Counted from the first letter of the stretch, positions 36,464 through 45,054 are shown. The stretch is 64,000 nucleotides of DNA from Roseibium sediminicola (GCF_023156505.1 NZ_JALNMJ010000001.1:1-64000), one strand, 5' to 3'. The notes: generated by a model from the sequence alone, not told the origin. Numbers and translations: made by a program.

Positions 36464-37066
36464 TCAGCGTTTCGCGTCACGCGCGAGATGCGCGGCAATC
36501 TGGGTTTCAACATAGTCCTCGACCATGGCGATCGCCGCGTCCCGGTCGGTCTTGGTTCCGGACAGCGCCTGGCGGATCCAGACGCCGTCAATCATTGAGG
36601 CCGTGCCTTCGGCCACCCGACGGGCTTCCGATTGCGGCATGAAGGCCCGGAGGTTGTGGGTCAGGTTGGAGGCGAGCCTCGCGGCGTAGATTCGAAGCAG
36701 GCGGCTGTTGCTGTCGGTGGTGCGCGATTGCACATAGAAGGCCAGCCAGGCGGCAATCACGGCAGGCTTGAACTGATCGACGGCGAAGTTGCCCGCGATG
36801 ATCGCGGTGATGCGCTCCCGCGGTGTCTCAGCCCGGACCAGCCCATCGCGGATCGCCCGGCCGAGCTCGGTCAGGAGGTGCCGCATGGTTGCCGCAAGTA
36901 ATTGATCCTTCGAGCCGAAATAGTGATGCACCAGTCCGCCGGAGACACCGGCGCGCTTGGCGATCTGCGCCATGGTCACGTCCGAGTATCCGCGCTCGTG
37001 GATTGCATCCACAGTTGCGTCAATCAGGCTGCGGCGGCGCTCTGCTTCCATTCCGACCTTGGGCAT
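36464..37066 (-). CDS. betI: TetR-type choline-responsive repressor BetI
   Basis: A 200-residue TetR family repressor. The helix-turn-helix (about 25-50) reads VTMAQIAKRAGVSGGLVHHYFGSKDQLL, and the C-terminal BetI-type ligand domain includes KPAVIAAWLAFYVQSR and MIDGVWIRQAL. Choline relieves BetI repression of bet genes. I chose ATG 37066 (PKVGMEAERRRSL) because GGAGG lies five bases before it and BetI proteins begin this way; ATG 37078 has its purine-rich stretch too close. The divergent choX promoter with an ATTGA-N8-TCAAT site lies just upstream. Confidence 0.93.
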   Translation of the reverse strand: MPKVGMEAERRRSLIDATVDAIHERGYSDVTMAQIAKRAGVSGGLVHHYFGSKDQLLAATMRHLLTELGRAIRDGLVRAETPRERITAIIAGNFAVDQFKPAVIAAWLAFYVQSRTTDSNSRLLRIYAARLASNLTHNLRAFMPQSEARRVAEGTASMIDGVWIRQALSGTKTDRDAAIAMVEDYVETQIAAHLARDAKR

Positions 37067-37100
37067 CTCGACCTCCATTCCTCCCTTGGTCTTATTTTTA

Positions 37101-37118
37101 ATTGATCAATCAATCAAT
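37101..37118. promoter_or_regulatory. Probable BetI operator between betI and choX
   Basis: ATTGA-TCAATCAA-TCAAT is an inverted repeat placed between the divergent bet and cho transcription units, 35 bases upstream of betI and 140 upstream of choX. Position and symmetry fit autoregulation and joint control of the choline genes by BetI. Confidence 0.6.
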
Positions 37119-37258
37119 GAAAACTTGCAAATTTTTGCGGTGGATGTTTGGATCGGGATTGGGCAGGCTGTGGGAAGCGCAAATGGAAGGCTTTAAAACG
37201 TCACATCCACGCCCTGCAAAAAAATCAAGAAGATCGACTTTCCTTAGGAGGTATTACC

Positions 37259-38203
37259 ATGAAAGTAGCAGCGAAACTCGCTGGAGGCATTGTGCTCGGG
37301 CTTTTGCTCACCGGAACGGCACTCGCCAACGATCCGGAAAGCTGCAAGACCGTCCGCTTCTCCGACGTCGGCTGGACCGACATCACTGCCACCACCGCAG
37401 CAACTTCTGTTGTCCTGGAAGCGCTCGGCTATGAGCCGGACGTCAAGCTTCTGTCCGTGCCGGTGACCTATGCGTCGCTGAAGAACAAGGACATCGACAT
37501 CTTCCTCGGCAACTGGATGCCGACCATGGAAGGCGATATCAAGAATTATCGCGAAGACGGCTCCGTCGAAACCGTCCGGGCCAATCTGGAAGGTGCCAAA
37601 TACACCCTGGCCGTGCCGGACTACACCTACGAAAAAGGCCTGAAGAGCTTCCAGGACATTGCCAAGTTCAAGGACGACCTGGACGGCAAGATCTACGGCA
37701 TCGAGCCAGGCAATGACGGCAACCGCCTGATCATCGGCATGATCGACGAGAACCTCTTTGGCCTGGAAGGCTTCGAAGTGGTCGAGTCCTCCGAGCAGGG
37801 CATGCTGGCACAGGTGGCACGCGCCAACCGCCGCGAGAACGACGTCGTCTTCCTCGGCTGGGAACCGCATCCGATGAACGCCAACTTCAAGATGAAATAT
37901 CTTGAAGGCGGCGACGACATCTTCGGCCCGAACTTCGGCGGTGCGACCGTCTACACCAACGTGCGTGCGGGCTACACCAAGGAATGCCCGAATGTCGGCA
38001 AACTGCTGGAGAACCTGGAATTCTCCCTGCCGATGGAAAACGAGATCATGGGTGCGATCCTGATCGACGGCGAAGACCCGAACAAGGCTGCCGCCGCCTG
38101 GCTGAAAGAGCATCCGGCAACGTTCGAAAACTGGCTCGTCGGGGTGAAAACCTTTGACGGTGGCGACAGTTTTGCGGCCGTAAAAGGCGCTCTTGGCCTT
38201 TAA
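37259..38203 (+). CDS. choX: Choline ABC transporter binding protein
   Basis: A 314-residue periplasmic protein: signal peptide 1-23 (KVAAKLAGGIVLGLLLTG, cleaved after ALA), then the OpuAC/ChoX fold with VRFSDVGWTDITATTA, DIDIFLGNWMPTME, YGIEPGNDGNRLI and VFLGWEPHPMNAN; the Trp and Asp residues fit an aromatic box for the trimethylammonium group. TAGGAGGT precedes ATG 37259. First gene of choXWV, followed by an intra-operon terminator that should make choX mRNA more abundant than choWV. Confidence 0.95.
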   Translation: MKVAAKLAGGIVLGLLLTGTALANDPESCKTVRFSDVGWTDITATTAATSVVLEALGYEPDVKLLSVPVTYASLKNKDIDIFLGNWMPTMEGDIKNYREDGSVETVRANLEGAKYTLAVPDYTYEKGLKSFQDIAKFKDDLDGKIYGIEPGNDGNRLIIGMIDENLFGLEGFEVVESSEQGMLAQVARANRRENDVVFLGWEPHPMNANFKMKYLEGGDDIFGPNFGGATVYTNVRAGYTKECPNVGKLLENLEFSLPMENEIMGAILIDGEDPNKAAAAWLKEHPATFENWLVGVKTFDGGDSFAAVKGALGL

Positions 38204-38215
38204 GATCTCCTACGG

Positions 38216-38252
38216 AACGGACGCCGTTGCTTGCGACGGCGTCCGTTTTTTA
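38216..38252 (+). terminator. Intra-operon terminator between choX and choW
   Basis: AACGGACGCCGT pairs with ACGGCGTCCGTT around TGCTTGCG and ends in a T run. Partial read-through would give the usual excess of binding protein over membrane components. Confidence 0.9.
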
Positions 38253-38283
38253 GAGGCAACACGTTTTCACAAAGGGGCTGACG

Positions 38284-39126
38284 TTGGAGTGGCTGACTGA
38301 ACACAAGATCCCGATCGGCAAATGGGCGAAAGCCGGCGTCGATTGGCTGACCGACAACGCATACTGGTTGTTCGACGGCATTTCCGCCTTCCTGCTGAGC
38401 ATCATCGACGGGATCTTGTGGCTGCTGCAGGCACCGCATCCCCTTGTGATGGTCGCCCTGTTCACCGGACTGGCCTATTTCGTTCACCGCACCTTCACCT
38501 TTGCGGCGCTGGTGGCGATCTCACTGCTGCTCATCATCAATCAGGGCTATTGGGAAGAGACGACGGAAACCCTTGCCCTGGTCATGGCCGCCACGCTTGT
38601 CTGTATGGTCATCGGCGTGCCGGTCGGCGTTGTGGCGGCGCATAATCCGCGCTTTTATGCCTTCCTGCGTCCGATCCTCGACCTGATGCAGACGCTGCCG
38701 ACCTTCGTCTACCTGATCCCGGCGCTGATCCTGTTCGGCCTCGGCATGGTGCCCGGCCTGATCGCGACGGTGATCTTCGCCATTCCGGCCCCGATCCGCC
38801 TGACGCAGCTCGGTGTCTCGTCGACACCGCAGGCCCTGCTGGAAGCGGGCCAGGCCTTCGGCGCAACGAAGTCCCAGCTGCTGTGGAAAATCGAATTGCC
38901 CTATGCGCTTCCTCAGATCATGGCCGGACTGACCCAGACGATCATGTTGTCCCTGTCGATGGTGGTGATTGCGGCGCTGGTTGCCGCGGACGGTCTCGGC
39001 GTGCCGGTGCTGCGCGCGCTCAACACCGCCAATGTCGCGCTCGGTTTTGAAGCCGGCGTCTGCATCGTTCTGATCGCGATCGTGCTCGACCGGTTCTTCC
39101 GTGTACCGGCAGGAGGCAAGAAATGA
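38284..39126 (+). CDS. choW: Choline ABC transporter permease
   Basis: A 280-residue permease of the ProW/OpuAB type with about six membrane helices (from near 30 to 270) and the cytoplasmic coupling loop QALLEAGQAFGATKSQLLWKI-type region near 185-205. The start appears to be TTG at 38284, with AAAGGGG upstream; no in-frame ATG is close. The stop overlaps choV by four bases (ATGA). Confidence 0.92.
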   Translation: MEWLTEHKIPIGKWAKAGVDWLTDNAYWLFDGISAFLLSIIDGILWLLQAPHPLVMVALFTGLAYFVHRTFTFAALVAISLLLIINQGYWEETTETLALVMAATLVCMVIGVPVGVVAAHNPRFYAFLRPILDLMQTLPTFVYLIPALILFGLGMVPGLIATVIFAIPAPIRLTQLGVSSTPQALLEAGQAFGATKSQLLWKIELPYALPQIMAGLTQTIMLSLSMVVIAALVAADGLGVPVLRALNTANVALGFEAGVCIVLIAIVLDRFFRVPAGGKK

Positions 39127-40166
39127 GCGGTGCCAACTCCAGCCCCGTCGTTTCCTTCAAGGATGTCGACATCGTCTTCGGCGAAAAGCCGGAAACGGCC
39201 TTGCCCCTGATCGACGCGGGAAAGACCCGTCAGGAGATCCAGGCCGAAACGGGCCAGATCCTGGGTGTCGCCGGCGCTTCCTTCGATATCTACGAGGGTG
39301 AGGTCATCGTGCTGATGGGCCTGTCCGGCTCCGGCAAGTCGACTTTGCTGCGCGCGGTCAACGGCCTCAACCCGGTTATCCGGGGCGAGGTGCAGGTCCA
39401 TGACGGCAGCCGCTATGTCAATCCGGAAACCTGTTCGGACAACGAGCTGCGCGAATTGCGCCGCCACCGCATCGGCATGGTGTTCCAGCAATTCGGTCTT
39501 CTGCCCTGGCGCACGGTGGCCGAGAATGTCGGCTTCGGCCTGGAGCTGGCCGGCATGCCGGCCAAGGAACGGGCCGCCAAGGTGGAAACCCAGCTCAAGC
39601 TGGTTGGCCTCACCGGCTGGGGCGAAAAATACGTGCACGAACTCTCCGGTGGCATGCAGCAGCGTGTCGGCCTGGCCCGGGCTTTCGCCACGGACGCGCC
39701 GATCCTTCTGATGGACGAGCCGTTCTCCGCGCTCGATCCGCTGATCCGGGACAAGCTGCAGGACGAGTTGCTCGACCTGCAGAAAGAGCTCAACCGGACC
39801 ATCATCTTCGTCAGCCACGACCTGGATGAAGCGGCCAAGATCGGCTCGCGGATCGCGATCATGGAAGGCGGAAGGGTGATCCAGCTCGGCACGTCGCAGG
39901 AGATCGTCAAGACACCGGCAACGGACTATGTCGCTGACTTTGTCAGCCACATGAACCCGCTGAACGTGCTTCGCGCGCGCGACATCATGGTGCCTCCGGG
40001 CAGCCTGTCGGGGTCGTTCGCCAATGGCATGAGCTGCGACGCCAACACGCCGATCCGGGAAGTCGCCAGGCTGAAGAAGTCCAGTCCGGAACCGGTTGTC
40101 GTTCAAAAGGATGGCGCCATTGTCGGCGTCATCGGCGAAAACGAGCTGCTCGACTGCATGATTTGA
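39123..40166 (+). CDS. choV: Choline ABC transporter ATPase
   Basis: A 347-residue ProV/OpuAA-type ATPase. After a 55-residue lead typical of the quaternary amine family come Walker A GLSGSGKST (about 63-71), the Q-loop VFQQFGLLPWRTV, signature LSGGMQQRVGLARA, Walker B ILLMDEPFSALDPL and switch His FVSHDLDEA. A short CBS-like tail (about 290-347, PVVVQKDGAIVGVIGENELL) may sense ionic strength. Last gene of choXWV, ending just before a repeat that doubles as a terminator. Confidence 0.93.
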   Translation: MSGANSSPVVSFKDVDIVFGEKPETALPLIDAGKTRQEIQAETGQILGVAGASFDIYEGEVIVLMGLSGSGKSTLLRAVNGLNPVIRGEVQVHDGSRYVNPETCSDNELRELRRHRIGMVFQQFGLLPWRTVAENVGFGLELAGMPAKERAAKVETQLKLVGLTGWGEKYVHELSGGMQQRVGLARAFATDAPILLMDEPFSALDPLIRDKLQDELLDLQKELNRTIIFVSHDLDEAAKIGSRIAIMEGGRVIQLGTSQEIVKTPATDYVADFVSHMNPLNVLRARDIMVPPGSLSGSFANGMSCDANTPIREVARLKKSSPEPVVVQKDGAIVGVIGENELLDCMI

Positions 40167-40197
40167 GCGGGTTTCCGCGCACCGAATAAAAATGCAG

Positions 40198-40250
40198 ACC
40201 TCATCCTTCGAGACCGGCCTTCGGTTCTCCGCAGGATGAGGTTTTTGTTT
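40198..40250 (+). repeat. CTTCGAGAC palindromic element serving as choV terminator
   Basis: CCTCATCCT at the left pairs with AGGATGAGG at the right across an inner GACCGG/CCGGTT-like hairpin, followed by TTTTTGTTTTTG. It is a member of the dispersed CTTCGAGAC family but its placement and T tail make it a plausible terminator for choXWV. Confidence 0.7.
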
Positions 40251-40306
40251 TTGCGGTTGCTGTGAAGGCGACGGCGTCAAGCCCGGCTCCAAACAATCCT
40301 CTCCGT

Positions 40307-40433
40307 CGTCATCCCGGCCAAACGCAGTGCGAGCCGGGACCGGGGAGCTTCAGACGTCTTCTGGTGCCGGACGCTTCCAGACAAGCCTCGGCACCCCGGT
40401 CCCGGATCGGCGCTGCGCATGTCCGGGATGACG
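40307..40433. repeat. Intergenic inverted repeat (CGTCATCCCGG family)
   Basis: CGTCATCCCGGCCAAACGCA faces TGCGCATGTCCGGGATGACG, with an inner inverted pair around CCGGGACCGGGG and CCCCGGTCCCGG. Third family member in the window; it fills the gap between choV and the cold shock gene. Confidence 0.8.
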
Positions 40434-40457
40434 TCTGAGGGACAGTATTATCCCAAC

Positions 40458-40485
40458 AAAAAACGGGGCCGTGAGGCCCCGTTTT
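40458..40485 (-). terminator. Intrinsic terminator of second cold shock gene
   Basis: On the minus strand AAAACGGGGCC pairs with GGCCCCGTTTT across TCAC and ends in a T run, 55 bases after the stop. Confidence 0.9.
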
Positions 40486-40538
40486 CCTTCAAGTCTTCCG
40501 CGCCTGCCATCCTGAGGACGGCGGCAGCGATCGGAGAC

Positions 40539-40751
40539 TTAGAGCAGCTCGAGCTGAGCAGCCTGCTTGCCGCGGCCGCGGCGGTCGTCTTCGGCAACGA
40601 AGGAGATCTTCGCGCCTTCAACGGGCGTACCGATACCGGCCTGCTCGAAAGCGGTGATGTGAACAAACACGTCCTTGGAGCCGTTTTCCGGCGTGATGAA
40701 GCCGAAGCCGCGGTCGTGGTTGAAGAATTTGATGGTGCCATTCTCACGCAT
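40539..40751 (-). CDS. Cold shock domain protein (CspA family)
   Basis: A 70-residue RNA-binding cold shock domain with HDRGFGFITPE (RNP1) and [10 protein letters not shown] (RNP2). I placed the start at ATG 40751 (RENGTIKFF) with GGAAAGG upstream; the longer in-frame reading from 40916 adds unconserved residues. It differs from the 4514-4723 gene at many positions, especially in the C-terminal Gln/Leu tail, so they are not recent duplicates. Monocistronic with its own terminator. Confidence 0.94.
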   Translation of the reverse strand: MRENGTIKFFNHDRGFGFITPENGSKDVFVHITAFEQAGIGTPVEGAKISFVAEDDRRGRGKQAAQLELL

Positions 40752-41212
40752 GGAGAAGCCTTTCCGTAGATAGAATGCGCCGTCCCGTTTCCGGCAAGGC
40801 GCGGATAAACGAGAAGTCAATAAGAAACGGAAAGCTCGGAAATTCAGAGCGGAGCTTGATGGAGCCACCGCCGAAGTCAGTCTTACCGGGTCTTTCTTCA
40901 GTCCCGTACGGCACAACGCGTACCGATGGTGCGTAATGTAGGTGCCTCTGCGTCTTCCGGCAAGTGAAACTTGTATTCTAGCTCAAAACGCCCAGGTTCC
41001 GGCGCTTTGGAACCGGAAGTTGCCTCCCTTTTGTCCGCCTTTCTTCCTCTGGATCTGTCTGCTGAACGCGCCTTTCCGGCCGGAATGACAGCGTTTCTGC
41101 AAACCCGCATGCCTGTGACCCGGGTCACAGCGGCATCGCCACACTCTCCCTATGTTGGTGTCATGAAAGGAGGCGGTCAGGACACGCCTCGTAGATGAGA
41201 AGGGACACCGTC
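40752..41212. other. Intergenic region with csp leader and a CRP-type site
   Basis: The 460 bases between the cold shock gene and the BA14K gene are non-coding as far as I can see. The left part should be the csp leader and promoter; the right part holds a perfect palindrome (41113-41130) and the BA14K promoter. Confidence 0.5.
41113..41130. promoter_or_regulatory. CRP-type palindrome upstream of BA14K gene
   Basis: CTGTGACCCGGGTCACAG is a perfect 18-base palindrome containing TGTGA-N6-TCACA, the CRP/FNR-superfamily consensus core. It lies 83 bases before the BA14K start; TATGTT near 41152 is a possible -10 box, which would place the site in an activating position. Confidence 0.55.
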
Positions 41213-41554
41213 ATGTTGAAGAAAGTCGCTACCACCACCGTCGCGCTGGCTCTTGTTGCCGGTGCCGCCCTGACCACGCAGACCCAATCCGCAAACGCCG
41301 CGCAAGGCTGGCAGGTCGGCGTCGGCATTGCAGGTGGCCTTGCCGCCGGTGCGATCCTCGGCTCCGCCCTGTCGCAGCCGCGCTACTACGCCCCGCCGCC
41401 TGCATACTATCCGGCTCCGGCCCCGGTGGTGGTCTACCGCCCGGCGCCGTGGACCCCGGCCTGGTACGACTACTGCAGCCGCAAGTACCGGTCCTTCAAC
41501 CCGAACACTGGGTATTTCCTGGCCTATTCCGGCCAATATACGTTCTGCCGCTAA
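41213..41554 (+). CDS. BA14K family secreted protein
   Basis: A 113-residue exported protein: signal peptide 1-29 (LKKVATTTVALALVAGAAL, ending ANA), a Gly/Ala-rich hydrophobic patch (WQVGVGIAGGLAAGAILG), a Pro/Tyr-rich stretch, and the C-terminal BA14K motif WYDYCSRKYRSFNPNTGYFL...QYTFC with the two conserved Cys. The Brucella namesake is an immunoreactive, lectin-like surface-associated protein; function here is unknown. ATG 41213 follows GAAGGGA; an ATG six codons upstream is less well placed. Followed by a strong terminator. Confidence 0.88.
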   Translation: MLKKVATTTVALALVAGAALTTQTQSANAAQGWQVGVGIAGGLAAGAILGSALSQPRYYAPPPAYYPAPAPVVVYRPAPWTPAWYDYCSRKYRSFNPNTGYFLAYSGQYTFCR

Positions 41555-41609
41555 TCGGCAAACGCGCTCAGAGCCGGGGCGCAATCCCCTCAATAGGGTA
41601 TCCGGCCAC

Positions 41610-41656
41610 ACTCCCTGCAAGGTGCTCCTCCCCGCCTTGCAGGGAGTTTTTGTTTG
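41610..41656 (+). terminator. Intrinsic terminator of BA14K gene
   Basis: ACTCCCTGCAAGG pairs with CCTTGCAGGGAGT around a C-rich loop, followed by TTTTTGTTTG. Confidence 0.9.
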
Positions 41657-41783
41657 TGCTGGCCGCGCTGCACCTCATCTGCCGCCAGTTCCATCGCACT
41701 CAGGGAGAGGTCGGCCTGCAAGGCCGGGTGAGCGCGGCCGCGTCTTCTGGCTAACCGTTGACTTTCGTACGGCTGGTGCCGTG

Positions 41784-41960
41784 GCCCCCACCCCTAACCC
41801 CTCCCCGGTCTGTACACCCACAAGGGGGAGGGGGATCAGGCTGTGCCAGCTCACTACAGACGGAGCGAAATGGCATTCGATAACTTCGTTTCCTTTTCAG
41901 GCGTCCGCCGCTTGCGCCTCCCTCCCCCTTGTGTGGAGGGATTAAGGGTAGGGGTGAACG
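41784..41960. repeat. Inverted repeat with CCCCCTTGTG arms
   Basis: CACCCCTAACCC...ACACCCACAAGGGGGAGGGG on the left is mirrored by CTCCCTCCCCCTTGTGTGGAGGG...GGGTAGGGGTG on the right. One arm of the same family recurs alone at 45078-45130, and a related pair lies inside the mobile element at 49677-49822. Confidence 0.75.
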
Positions 41961-42011
41961 GCGCAGCCGCTGGTGCAAGCACCAAATGTATTCACGGTAT
42001 CTGGAGCTGCC

Positions 42012-42476
42012 CTAACCCTGGTCCGTGATCCGCTTGGCGGCGCGCATGATCGTTTCCAGCTGGTTGAGAAACCGCGACCGGTCCTGTTTGCCGAAGGACG
42101 GACCGCCTTCGCGGATCTCGCCGATTTCCCGCAAATGTGTTTTCAGATCGCGCATGGCGAGGCGCATGCCGATGGCCTCCTCGCTGAAGGGTTTGCCGGT
42201 CGGGCCGATCACCAGGGCGCCGGCTTTGACGCAGCGCGATGCCAGGGGCACGTCGGCGGTCACCACCACATCGCCGGGCTGGGCCCGTTCCGCGATCCAG
42301 TTGTCGGCCTCGTCCGGGCCTTCGGGCACGATCACCCGTTCGATCAGGTCGCCCTCGGGCAGGCGCATCCAGCTGTTGGAGACGAACTTGATCATCACCT
42401 TGTGCCGCTCTCCGACCCGGATGGCCTCGTCTTTCACGGGACAGGCGTCCGCATCCACGTAAAGCACTGTCATCAT
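42012..42476 (-). CDS. UPF0178 (YaiI/YqxD, DUF188) family protein
   Basis: A 154-residue cytoplasmic protein of a widespread PIN-domain-like family, possibly a nuclease; no activity is established. It has VLYVDADACPVKDE (3-16, with the acidic residues), GPDEADNWIAER and the basic C-terminal RSRFLNQLETIMR. Its start overlaps the stop of the preceding flavoprotein gene by four bases, so they form an operon. Confidence 0.9.
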   Translation of the reverse strand: MMTVLYVDADACPVKDEAIRVGERHKVMIKFVSNSWMRLPEGDLIERVIVPEGPDEADNWIAERAQPGDVVVTADVPLASRCVKAGALVIGPTGKPFSEEAIGMRLAMRDLKTHLREIGEIREGGPSFGKQDRSRFLNQLETIMRAAKRITDQG

Positions 42477-43687
42477 TTGTCTCCAGATTGAGCCAGATGG
42501 GCAGCAATGCCTTCGGCCGCCCGCGCGCCCGTGGCAAAACAGGCCTGCAGCAGATAACCGCCGGTGGGCGCTTCCCAGTCCAGCATTTCCCCGGCGGCAA
42601 ACAGGCCTGGGCGTTTTGCCAGCATCAGCCCGTCTATCAGTTCCGAAAGTGCGATGCCGCCCGCTGAGGAAATCGCCCGGTCGATCGCGTAGGGGGCAAG
42701 GCAGGTCAGCGGAACGGCCTTGATCCGCCGGGCCAGGTCAAGCGGTTCGGCGGGCAGGGCGCCGGCCTCGCGCAGGAGCGCCTGTTCTTCCGGCTTCAGC
42801 TTGAGCACCTTTTTCAGAAAGGTCGCCGCGGATTGTTTGCCGCGCGGCCGCGCAAGTTTGCGCGCGAGATCGTCTTCGCTCATGTCCGGGCGCAGGTCGA
42901 TTGTCAGCGTGGCGCTGCCGTCCCTGTTGAGGGCCTCGCGCAGCTCCGCCGACAGGGCATAGACCGCGCCACCCTCGATCCCCTGGGCCGACAGCACAGC
43001 TTCGCCGGCAACTTGCTGGCCCTGATGGTGGAGTGCGATCCGTTTGAGCGGCGAACCCGCAAATCGGTCTTTCAGAAATGCGCTCCAGGCAATCTGGAAA
43101 CCGCAATTGGCGGGCTGGAACCGGTGCACGTGAATGCCTTCGTTTTCAAGCAACGGCACCCAGGTTGCATTGGAACCAAGCCTCGGCCAGCTGGCGCCGC
43201 CAAGGGCCAGAAGCACGGCACGGGCAGGAAAGACAGATGTCTCGCCATCGGCACCCTGCAACTGGACGGTGCCATCCGCGCCGAAGCCGGTCCATGTCCG
43301 CCGGGGCAATAGCTCGACGCCATTTTGGTCCAGGCGCCGCAGCCAGGCTCTCAGAAGAGGCGAGGCTTTCATGGAGGTCGGGAACACCCGGCCGCTGCTG
43401 CCGACAAACGTTTCCTCGCCGAGACCGCGGCACCAGTCGCGCAGCGCCTGCGGCGGGAAATCCCGGATCAGTGGAGCCAGAAACGGTTCGGCTTCCCGGT
43501 ACCTTTTCAGAAACCGGTCCAGGTTTTCACCGTGGGTGAGGTTGAGACCGCCGCGGCCGGCCATCAGGAACTTGCGCGCCGGCGACGGCATGCGGTCCGC
43601 AACGGTCACCGAAAACCCCTTTGCGGACAATCGCTCCGCGGCAAACAGACCGGCCGGACCGGCTCCAATGATCAGGACATCGCGCAT
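42473..43687 (-). CDS. HI0933-like flavoprotein, TIGR03862-type
   Basis: A 404-residue FAD-binding oxidoreductase: VLIIGAGPAGLFAAERLSAKG (4-24), then FLMAGRGGLNLTHGE, FVGSSGRVFPTSMKASPLL, LALGGASWPRLGSNATW and the C-terminal RPGLFAAGEMLDWEAPTGGYLLQ. It belongs to the same broad family as the gene at 26044-27222 but to a separate branch. The reaction is unknown. Coupled to the UPF0178 gene by ATGA overlap. Confidence 0.88.
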   Translation of the reverse strand: MRDVLIIGAGPAGLFAAERLSAKGFSVTVADRMPSPARKFLMAGRGGLNLTHGENLDRFLKRYREAEPFLAPLIRDFPPQALRDWCRGLGEETFVGSSGRVFPTSMKASPLLRAWLRRLDQNGVELLPRRTWTGFGADGTVQLQGADGETSVFPARAVLLALGGASWPRLGSNATWVPLLENEGIHVHRFQPANCGFQIAWSAFLKDRFAGSPLKRIALHHQGQQVAGEAVLSAQGIEGGAVYALSAELREALNRDGSATLTIDLRPDMSEDDLARKLARPRGKQSAATFLKKVLKLKPEEQALLREAGALPAEPLDLARRIKAVPLTCLAPYAIDRAISSAGGIALSELIDGLMLAKRPGLFAAGEMLDWEAPTGGYLLQACFATGARAAEGIAAHLAQSGDK

Positions 43688-43860
43688 GCGGCCTTATAGT
43701 TCAGCCGGGCGTCAAAAGACCACAGCTGAATCTGGCAAACAGCGGAAACAAAATTCCAACGAATTCCGCAAGTATTTGTTATCGGTCTTGTGGGAAGATC
43801 ACGTTGAAGTTGAGCACCGGCGAAAGTTCGCGGAAGCTGATCTTCGGAAAGGAGCCGTGA

Positions 43861-45054
43861 ATGGAGAAAACCACGGACCTGATTGTTATCGCCGATCCGG
43901 ACAAGGACGTTCAGACAGGTTTCCAGCGCCTGTTTGGCGGACATATGAAGGTTGTCTGCTTTTCCGAGTCCGATCCGGCTCTGGTCTTCCTGAAGCAAAA
44001 CCACAACACCGCGGTTGTATTTTCCTGTTTCAATCTGCCAGGCCGTGGCGGCACGGCTTTCCTGCGCGCGGCGGAAACGATCGTGCCGCAGGCAACCCGG
44101 GTGATGTTGACACGGGAAAAGTCCGCCGAGGCTATCAAGAAGACGCTCAATGAAGGCCATGCTTTCCTGTATCTGGAAAAGCCCTGCCAGTCGAAGGATC
44201 TGGTTTCCGCCATGGAAACCGCGCTTGCCCATCATCGGCAACTTGCCAAGGAACGGGCCTTGCTGGAGCGTACGCTGGCCGGCTCCGTCAAACTGCTGAT
44301 CGACATGCTGGCGCTGTTTCATCCGGAAGCCTTCCGGCGTACCGCGACCGTGCGCAAGCAGGCCCTGAAACTCGCTCGGCAGCTGGGCATGAAAAAGACC
44401 TGGGAGCTGGAGATGGCGGCCATGCTGTCGCCGCTTGGTGAGGCGCTGCTGCCGAAACAGATCCTGGCCCGCTACCGGGCAGCCCGCAGCCTGACCGAAC
44501 AGGAGCGCGACGTGCTCGACCGCGCGCCAGCCCAGTCCCGTGAGCTCTTGAAGAATATCCCCCAGCTGGAAAAGGTGTCCGATTACCTGTTCCTGTCGGC
44601 GCGCGGTTACGATGGCTCCGGTTTTCCGAAAGACGGACCGGTTGGCCAGGACATTCCGCTGGTCTCGCGGATCCTGAAGCTTTTGACGGATCTTTGGTAC
44701 GCCAGCCCGGAAAACGGGCCGGATGCTGCCTCCTTCGAAGCCCTGACCATCAATTGGCGCAAATACGATCCGAAACTGCTCGAGCTTGCCAAGACCGTTC
44801 TGATGGACGATCTGCCGGAAGCCCGCAAGAAACATATTGCCCAGTGCTACATCCGCTCTTTGCGGCCGGGGGACGTCCTGGTCGATGACGCGCTCACCGA
44901 AAGCAGCCACGAACTGGTGCTCTCACGCGGACACATGCTGACCCCGACCACCATCCGCCGCCTGGAGCATTTCCACCAGACCTCCGGCGTCCGCCAGCCG
45001 ATCCGCGTTGAACGGCACGAGGTGCCGGAAGAGGTGATGATAGATACGGCGTGA
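43861..45054 (+). CDS. Degenerate receiver plus degenerate HD-GYP-like protein
   Basis: A 397-residue cytoplasmic protein. Residues 5-115 look like a receiver domain (LIVIADPDKD, VMLTREKS, YLEKPCQ with the conserved Thr/Lys), but where the phosphorylated Asp should stand the text is FSCFNLPG, with Cys56 in its place. Residues about 140-285 follow the layout of an HD-GYP domain (ATVRKQALKLARQLGM, then GYDGSGFPKDG), yet the HD pair is AAMLSPLGE. Both catalytic centres therefore seem lost, suggesting a binding or adaptor role. The C-terminal 100 residues (RSLRPGDVLVDDALTESSH...LTPTTIRRLEHF) resemble the tail found in some such regulators. Stands alone. Confidence 0.65.
   Translation: MEKTTDLIVIADPDKDVQTGFQRLFGGHMKVVCFSESDPALVFLKQNHNTAVVFSCFNLPGRGGTAFLRAAETIVPQATRVMLTREKSAEAIKKTLNEGHAFLYLEKPCQSKDLVSAMETALAHHRQLAKERALLERTLAGSVKLLIDMLALFHPEAFRRTATVRKQALKLARQLGMKKTWELEMAAMLSPLGEALLPKQILARYRAARSLTEQERDVLDRAPAQSRELLKNIPQLEKVSDYLFLSARGYDGSGFPKDGPVGQDIPLVSRILKLLTDLWYASPENGPDAASFEALTINWRKYDPKLLELAKTVLMDDLPEARKKHIAQCYIRSLRPGDVLVDDALTESSHELVLSRGHMLTPTTIRRLEHFHQTSGVRQPIRVERHEVPEEVMIDTA

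Noticed and set aside
38913..40292. 459-codon open frame opposite choV
   Set aside because: Shadow of the choV ATPase, running also through the repeat at 40198.
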